A stretch of DNA of 64,000 nucleotides from Lethocerus indicus (lineage: Eukaryota > Arthropoda > Insecta > Hemiptera > Belostomatidae). Under the pieces are notes generated by a model. It saw nothing but the letters and a program-made list of their open reading frames with translations, was not told the DNA's origin and did not search any database. Positions 10,865 to 20,000 of the stretch are shown one piece after another. The stretch lies in contig JACDQD010000007.1 of the NCBI GenBank assembly GCA_019843655.1, positions 29,615,207 to 29,679,206 of the forward strand. Direction: 5' to 3'. Position numbers and translations under genes: made by a program. Numbering within the stretch: the first letter of the stretch is position 1; each line of letters opens with the position of its first letter.

Positions 10865-10971
10865 TATAATTTACCATACAGTAATAAACTTAAAAGTGGT
10901 ATTCGACTTTTGCCGCCTGGCTATGTACAAGAATTACCCGTAAATACGGGACAGTTGTTTGCTTTTGCAAA

Positions 10972-11069
10972 TTAAATTTTACTGTCCTGTAAACAACCGG
11001 GATTTCTGAGCGCCTGCTTTCTCTGTTCGGCGGCGTGGAGCAGTTTACGCCTGGGACCCATCGGAACAC
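10972..11069 (-). CDS. USH1G: USH1G exon 10, SAM end and PDZ ligand
   Basis: Acceptor ttttttttcag. Encodes [20 protein letters not shown] and ends ...CLQDSKI before TAA at 10974-10972. Human [20 protein letters not shown]...DTEL is the counterpart. Confidence 0.93.
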
Positions 11070-14000
11070 CTGAAAAAAAAACAGAATTAACGAATCCTAT
11101 AATATTTCTTGCGCATAAGTTTGTGGTGTTTCTGTCTCCTCTCTCTCTCTCTCTCGCCCCGGTTTCGTCGCCGTCTTCAGTAGCGGCGACACTACATACA
11201 GTACAAGTGACACAGTACACACGGACAAACTCAAATTTTACTGTCGGTATCGATTACAAACGTTGAAGGCGATTCGGGTTTTTAGTTAAAAAAAAAGAAA
11301 AGAAAAATGGCGCCGGCTGACAGTTTTAGTTGGGGAAATCGCCGCCAGGTGGCAGCGTTGGAGGGCAAAATGGAGCCGAGCTACCTCCACGATTCCGTCT
11401 CATGTCCTCCTGATACAAATCCTGATATCTGTGAAAGTTTTATCAATTTTCAATGTCCCGCCAGTGCTGCTGGTCTGGCGAAAAATCGCCAAATAACGAC
11501 ACAAAAAAAGGACAGTTTCATTTCATGATTCTAAATCGCATGTCGCATAACAATATACCTTCGGTTTTTGTGTTTCCGTCTCCTCTCTCGCTGCGTTTTG
11601 GCCTTCTGCCAGACCCCGGGGTTTCGGCCTCTCGCCATCTTCAGTAGCGACAAGTACACGCGACACAGCGAAGATGCCAATAGTGACCAACTCCGCTACC
11701 GAAGATGGCGAGAGGCCGAAACCCCCGGGGGTCTAGCAGAAGACCAAAACGCCGCAAACCCACGGACTGAAGTTTTACTGTCTGTATCGATTACAAAAGT
11801 TGAAGGCGATTCGGGCTTTTTTTAATTAGAGAAAAAAAAATGGCGCCGGTAATGGCCGACAGTTGTAGTTGGGGAAATCGCCGCCAGGTGGCAGCGTTGG
11901 AGGGCAAAATGGAGCCGGGCGACCTCCATGATGCCGTCTCATATTCTCCTGATACAAATGCTGATATTTGACCGATTAGAGACGAAACCAGCTGGAGAGG
12001 AGACAGGAACTCGAGGCCACTCACCCAACTGGACGAGATCCTGGTCGGTGAGTATGAGGAGGGCGTGCAGGTCTATCCTCTGGGCCTCCAACCGGGGGCT
12101 GTACTCTTCGACGCCGGCCGACACCAGGAACCTCTCCAATTCGGCGCCGTTCCAATCCCCCTTTGGGCACCACAGAGCGCTCTCATCTGCAATCGATAGA
12201 CGACCGTCCATTATCAGACCGCCCATTATCGGACCGTCCATTATCGGACCGTCCATTATCGGACCGTCCGTTATCAGACCGTCCATTATCAGACCGTCCA
12301 TTATCGGACCGTCCGTTATCAGACCGTCCGTTATCAGACCGTCCATTATCGGACCGTCCATTATCAGACCGTCCATTATCAGACCGTCCATTATCAGACC
12401 GTCCATTATCAGACCGTCCATTATCAGACCGTCCATTATCAGACCGTCCATTATCGGACCGTCCATTATCAGACCGTCCACTATCAGACCGTCCATTATC
12501 AGACCGTCCATTATCGGACCGTCCATTATCAGACCGTCCATTATCAGACCGTCCATTATCAGACCGTCCATTATCAGACCGTCCATTATCAGACCGTCCA
12601 TTATCAGACCGTCCATTATCAGACCGTCCATTATCGGACCGTCCATTATCAGACCGTCCATTATCAGACCGTCCATTATCAGACCGTCCATTATCAGACC
12701 GTCCATTATCAGACCGTCCATTATCAGACCGTCCATTATCGGCTCACGGCGACTGAGTCAATTGCGGAATCATCACTTCGGGTGAGTCCCACGGACCGGA
12801 CGTCCTCCACTCGTCTATTAACGAAAAAATGACCGTGCCGAAGACGTACTTAGCCGCAATTACTTAGTTGCCGACCTCTACTAAATGAGTCTAAGAGCGT
12901 TTACGGTCTGTACCTTCGTCAGTGCTGGTAGCGATGATCTCGTCGTCGTGACGGCTGTTGAGGAGAATCTGCCGTCCGTTCGTCCTCTCTTCGGCGTCCT
13001 CTTCGTCTTGGTCGGGCGGCGGCGGCGGCGGCGGTGCCGGAGGCGCACCGCTCAGGGTGCCGGCCAGGTTGCTTCTGGAGGCGAAGAAAAGAAAAGAAAA
13101 GAAAAATACTCGAAGGAGGAGAAAGACGCGTCCACCGGCAGTCGCTGCTACCGAAATACCGAGATTTTGGGTCTTCGAAGCTTCAAAAACGTTTCTTCCG
13201 GTCTTAAAATTTATGGATTTACTCATCCAATTAATCAGTCAGATATCGCTGAGTATATTGAGACCGTTTTCAGGACTAATTAGGGGAAATAGGAAAACTG
13301 ATAATAAGGCTAAAATAGGGGTGGAAAACGCCCTTATATAATACGGGGGTGGATTGATTGAAGTAATAACAGTTTTATGAAACTGAATTTCCTGTGTTTC
13401 TGTCTCCTCTATCGGTTTTGATCTTTTGCCTGACCGCGGGTTTCGGCCGCTCGCCGTCTTCAGTAGCGCTCTGTCAGTATATGGGAGTGTATATACAGAT
13501 ATAAGCGCTGACGGCGCAGTGAGGATGCCCGAAAAAAACGTCCACAGTGCCAATAGTGGTGACTGACACAGCGCTACTGAAGACGGCGAGCGGCCGAAAC
13601 CGTTTTGGGAAAAGACAAAACCGGCGATAGAGGAGGCGATACGGCGTCCCAACCCATATTTTAAAATTATTTTATTAGTTTCGGGCCTATTCCCAGTTTA
13701 GACTGTCTATAAAATATAACTAATGTTGCCTTTTTTCGGCATGAATTCGGCAACTTCCCAACTGGTGGCCTGTAGAGGAAAGCCATTCTAACAAAATAGA
13801 TTTAGAGGAACCCCCCCCCCAGTTTTCCGGTGCGTGAAACTGTGCCGGACGCGACCGGTTTCGGCCGTTCGCCGTCTTCAGTAGCGCGTCGTTGTCGTCC
13901 GTCACTCGGGTGGTTCCTTTGGGCGCCCGCAGTCACGCCTGTGACACTAGTGCAGTGAATTGAGGGCTGCCCGACGCAGCGCTACTGAAGACGGCGAACG

Positions 14001-17000
14001 GCCGAAACCCCTCCTCAACAGGTAGGTTGTATTTATCAATTTACCTTTGCCTGAATGCGACACTACCGAATCCGGGCCTATCGAAAATGCTCGACTGTTG
14101 ACAGTTGACGCCCTGAGAATCGAAAACTTCGGTCAGACGGCCCTTTTACCTGAAAACAGAGGATCTTGAAATTTTCGAACTTTGAAATTTTCAATTTCAT
14201 TGTAAATTGCCTTCAAATTACCTATAGTTTCGTAAGAGTTGACGTAGATTATCTGCGAATCCCTCCTTTGGCCGTTCGTCGTTTGCACCTTGATTTCATT
14301 TTCCTGTTGGACAGAATTCAAACAGTAAAAAATATTTGGCGGCCTTTCTGGCCGGTTTCGGCCGCTCGCCGTCTTCAGTAGCGCGGCGTCAGTCGCTCTG
14401 TCAACGCGCCGTCGGACGCGATCTGACGCCAGCGGACAGTCGTCCAGAGCGCCGACAGAGTGACCGACGCCGGGCTACTGAAGACGGCGAACGGCCGAAA
14501 CCCGCGGTCTAGCAAAAGACGAGACAGCGGCGAGAGGAGGCCACGAACCTACGCTATTCCAAACCCTGACAGGCCACAAAATAGGTAATTTAAAATAAAT
14601 AAGATCCTTATTAATTCAAATCTTCAAAAATAATTTTTTACCCTCTACGGGGGCCCCGTGTAACTTTCAGGTCGCATTTCAATTTATGGATATTTTACCA
14701 AATAATTATAGCTTTTTTTTCTTCTCTCGGATGGCTCATAAATCTTAATCCAATATCAATATCAATTTTTTTTCATTCCCATATACAGGTTTATAATTGC
14801 TGATTTTTTGTTCCCCCAATTTTTTTGGATTTAAAATAAAAATTTTAAATTCAGTTATCAAATAAATGAATTCTCCTCAACAAATGAATTTTTTCCTCCA
14901 CTGTTTTTGTTGTATTTTTCATTCCGGCAGAAAACTACATAATCGAATATAAATAGAAATATTCACCGATGTACCAAAAAAAATGCAATAAATGGGGCAC
15001 TAACAGTGCATAATATTCTGAAATATAAACCTAAAAATGTACCCCAATATTTATAATTTTGCATTATAGTTTAGATGTTATATTTTCAATTGTATATTGT
15101 ACAACTAATTATAAATGTAAGACCATATTTATAACAAGTTGTAGTCTTTTTTAAACCCGAATTCGAAATAACTTTGTCAAGAAAACCAATATCAGTATCA
15201 ATTTTTTTTTCATTCTCATATAAAGGTTTATAATTGCTGATTTTTTGTTCCCCCAATTTTTTAGGATTTAAAATAAAAATTTGGCCCATCGAGGTTTAAA
15301 TTAAGTTATCAAATAAATGAATTTTCCTCAACAAATAAATTTTTTCCTCCACTGTTTCTGTTGTATTTTTCATTCCGGCAGAAAACTAGATACTCGAATA
15401 TAAATAAAAATATTCACCAATGTATAAAAAAAAATGCAATAAATCGGCACTAACAGTGCATAATATTCTGAAATATAAACCTAAAAATGTACCCCAATGT
15501 TTATAATTTTGCATTATAATTTAGATGTTATATTTTCAATTGTATATTGTACTACAACTAATTATAAATGTAAGACCCTGTTTATAACAAGTTGTAGTCT
15601 TTTTTTAGATCCAAATTCAAAGTAGGTTATATGTTAAATTTAGTTCCAAGTTCATATTTTATACAATTATGCGATAGTGCAACCTTCAGTTCTGAATTTC
15701 TGAGCTTCTTTTCCAATATTTTCTTGACTCCGGAAACCGGTTTCTTGACCATTGTTCCGCTGCCGACAATTTGTGTAAATGTCGGTGTAACATCGATTGT
15801 CGTCTTCCGCTGTCCGCTGGAAAAATATAATTATTTTTATATTTTTATATTATTATTTTTATTATTTTACTGTTGTATACCGTTAAATACAGATTTAAAT
15901 ACAGAATTACATTCGCGCACCGATACAAATGAGGTCACAATAAAATACAATTAACTGGAGCGAATATTACAGAAAATTGCTCGATTGAAACTGAAGAATA
16001 ATACAGTAGAGAAATAAAATTTATTTCAGTCACTATTAATATATTCAATGAACTTATTCCCTGTGTTTGTTATTAACAAAATAAACATATTAAAAGTGAA
16101 TGTTTTATTAAGGAATCCCGGATGGGACTGTACAAGTAATGACGTAAACAAAAAAATTTATTTATAAAAGTGATTTTTACGAGTAAAATAATTAATCGAA
16201 TGTAACTATAATAATTTGGAAAACAATACTAACTAAGGAGAATATTACATACACAACTGCTTAATTGAAATTGCATTAGATGAACAACATTTATCTATGT
16301 ATTCTTTTAAATTATTCGTCGTCCTAACGTTCATATTATCTCATGAAATTGACAGATTTTTTGAATTAAATATTTTATATTAAGGAAAAATTGCAGCTGT
16401 GAACTATAAATAAATTGAAAAAAAAGAATGAAATATTATTAGGCGTACCCCAAAAGTAATCGACAATTTGACAAAATTTGAAATAGAATGAAATAAAAAA
16501 AAAAAAAAAATTTCATTCAGCCTTAATAATGTGTACAAAAAAAAATTATTATTATTATTATTGGTCGAATACGTTTTTAAATTGGAACTTTTTTTATCGA
16601 AAAACACACAGACTTTTGGGTTATCGCATTGATGCAATTTTTTTTTGGACTCGTTTTACATAAAGTATATAGAAAAATGAAATTGTTTGTTATCGAATTA
16701 TTAATATAAAAAAAAAATTTGCATTCAGTAAGCGAACAAATTGAGTATTTATTAACGGAGAAAATGAAGATGACGAATAATGAAATAAATATTTAAAAAT
16801 AAAAAACTAATGGAAAGTCTCGATACAATTGTGATATTAGCTATTGAAAACAATAATTTTGCTGTTCATCCCTTGTAATTTGTAGATTTTTAGGTGGGAA
16901 AAAATATAATAATAATAATATTTATATACATTTGATACGGATGCCTGAAAATGAAGGGGCCACACGACTTAAATGTTTAAATAAATAAAATAAAGTAATA

Positions 17001-20000
17001 ATAAAAAAAATGGGGGAACCAGTGGGTTTCTCCTCTAATATAGAGTGCAAAAAAATATATACAATTTATATACAGTATTTATAATACCAACTGAATTTGT
17101 TTCCGGCTTGAGAGAGTTGTCGATAATATTTGTGCTATAATATTGTATAGTACCAAAGTGTTCGAAGTCAATAAATGTTGATTACTTTTGAGTACCACTA
17201 ATATATTAATTACCCGGTTGGAATCGGCACGTCGGGTTCAATCCTGTTGCCAATTTCTTTTTCGTGCCTCTTCATCCTCTTCTCCTCCTTGTCCCTCTCC
17301 TTCCTTATCCTCTCCTCGTACTTTTTCCTCCTGCGGTCCGAATCCTTGACCGCCTTCTCCTTCTTGGCTTTGGCGTCCTTCCTGAGAAACGGTCGAACAA
17401 TCGAATAATTTCCTCCACGGGGGGCCCTGTTGTCGTTTCGGCCGCTCGCCCCGTCTTCAGTAGCGCTGCGCCAACTTTTTTTTTCTTTTTTTTTAAGCAC
17501 TTCCTACAGGTACCGTGAAAGTGGCTGTGCAGTGATAGCTCTCCCAAAAAACATCCAACAGTGACCAACACAGCGCTACTGAAGATGGCGAGCGACCGAA
17601 ACCCCGGTCTGGCGGAAGACCGAACCGTCAGCGAGACAGGAGACAGAAACACACCTACAATTGTGTCAGTTTGTTACTTGAGGTCAGTTTCGACGCCCGT
17701 TTTCAGTAGTTGACTTAAGAGTCGAAATTTTCTAATTTAATATCACTGTTTTGTGGTCTCCGAGGGGTTGGAATATACTGTAGGTTCGTGATGTTTCTGT
17801 CTTCTCCTCTCGCCGGTTTGGTCATTCGCCAGACCGGGGTTTCAACCGCTCGCCGTCTTCAGTAGCGCTGTGTGTCAGTAGTCACTTTTTTTTAAAGCAC
17901 TTCGTACACGTACCGTGAAAGTGGCAGTGCAGTGATGAGGATGCCCCGAAAAACATCCAAAGCGCTAAAAAGCGCTACTGAAGACGGCGAGCGGCCGAAA
18001 CCCCGGTCTGGCGGAAGACCGAACCTCAGCGAGAGAGGAGACAGAAACACACCTACAATTGTGTCAGTTTGTTACTTGAGGTCAGTTTCGATCAGTAGTT
18101 GACTTAAGAGTCGAAATTTTCTAATTTAATATCACTGTTTTGTGGTCTGTTAGGGGTTGGAATATACTGTAGGTTCGTGATGTTTCTGTCTCCTGTCTCG
18201 CTGCCGGTTCGGTCTTTGCTCGCCGTCTTCAGTAACTTCTTAAAAAAAGTGACTGACACACCGCGCTACTGAAGACGGCGAGCGGCCGAAACCCCGGTCT
18301 GGCGGAAGACCGAACCGCAGCGAGAGAGGAGACAGAAACACACCTACAATTGTGTCAGTTTGTTACTTGAGGTCAGTTTCGATCAGTAGTTGACTTAAGA
18401 GTCGAAATTTTCTAATTTAATATACCTGTGTGTGTGGTCTGCTAGGGGTTGGAATATACTGTAGGTTCGTGATGTTTCTTCTCTCGCCGTCTTCAGCCGG
18501 TGTGTGTCAGTAGTCACTTTTTTAAAGCACTTCGTACGTAAAGTGAGTGCAGTGATGAGGATGCCCCGAAAACATCAAAGCGCTAAAAAAACGCTACTGA
18601 AGACGGCGAGCGGCCGAAACTGCGGTCTGGCGGAAGACCGAACCTCAGAGAGGAGACAGAAACACTACAGTTTGTTACTTGAGGTCAGTTTCGATCCGAG
18701 TCGAAATTTTCTGTTTTGTGGTCTGCTAAGGGTTGGAATATACTGTAGGTTCGTGATGTTTATCTCCTCTCGCCGTTTTGGCCTTTGCTCGCCGTCTTCA
18801 GTAACTTCTTAAAAAAAAGTGACTGACACACCGCGCTACTGAAGACGGCGAGCGGCCGAAACCCCGGTCTGGCGGAAGACCGAACCTCGGCGAGACAGGA
18901 GACAGAAACATCACGGACCTACAATCGTGTCAGTTTGTTACTTGAGGTCAATTTCGACGCCCGTTTTCAGTAGTTGACTTAAGCAGTTTATAGTTGACCG
19001 CTACTAAAGACGGCGAGCGGCCGAATCGGCGAGAGGTCTGGGGGTGGTTTCCAGGTGAGATTTCTCGAGGAGTTGGAGCCTCCAGGATAGGGAATCTTCT
19101 GTTGGTATCCCGTTGGAAATAGTGGTCGGGAGAGTGGCGAAGACGTGGGTGACGTTGGAGCTCTTGGAGCCCCATTCAGCCTCACCAGGATGACCGCCCC
19201 CCCACACCCCCCCAAGAGGACAATTGATTACTGACTTGTTGTTGAGCTCCTGTCCAGTGGCGGCCTTGTCCAGATACTCGAGTATATCGCGTCCGGCGGC
19301 CAGCTGTATTGGCGTACGGCCGTCGTGGTCGAGGGCCCAGAGGTTGGCGTCGAAGCCGACCAGGAATGAGACGCAGTTGAGGTGGCCGCGGGCGGCGGCC
19401 AGGTGGAGGGCGCTCTGCCCGAAGTGGTAGTTGGCCTTCTCGATGTCGCCCCTGAAAAACAAACAAACCCTCTTGTCAAATATCTTCGCCTGAAGGACAT
19501 CGGACTCTGGACAGTATATAAAGCGGGAAATGCGGAAGAGCCGTGTCAAAAGTACAGTCGAAAGTCCTTCCAGACCATCCCTAAAGCCCCCACCACCCCA
19601 CCCCCCTCCAGGGGGGGATGTTTCTAACCGAACAATCCATAACGACCAGACGACCAGAAGTCGTAAAATCCCGTTTCCTCAAGTCCAAAACCATTCAGGT
19701 TTCAGCCCCCATTCCTCTTCAGAACCACCCTTCGTCCTCTGGCCTAAAAGCCGCCGGCCCCCAGACACTTTCTCCAGGTGAAAAGTGACTCTTCATCGAG
19801 CGAAATCAATCGAACGGACCGAAATTTTGAAAAATTTTTTTTCATTCGTACTACCAGCACAACTCGTACCGGACATATCATCAATTTCTGTCTTTTATTT
19901 ATGCGTAATCGATCGATGTATCCGTAGGGTATACATCGAAAAACATCCTCACATTTACGCTACTCAACCGTCGATATCGGTATAATTTAGAAAAAAATTT

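Noticed and set aside
11928..12785. Long open frames on both strands (up to 285 codons) over the 15-bp repeat
   Set aside because: A 15-bp unit keeps any stop-free frame open indefinitely; the peptides are pure pentapeptide repeats and the region is a USH1G intron.
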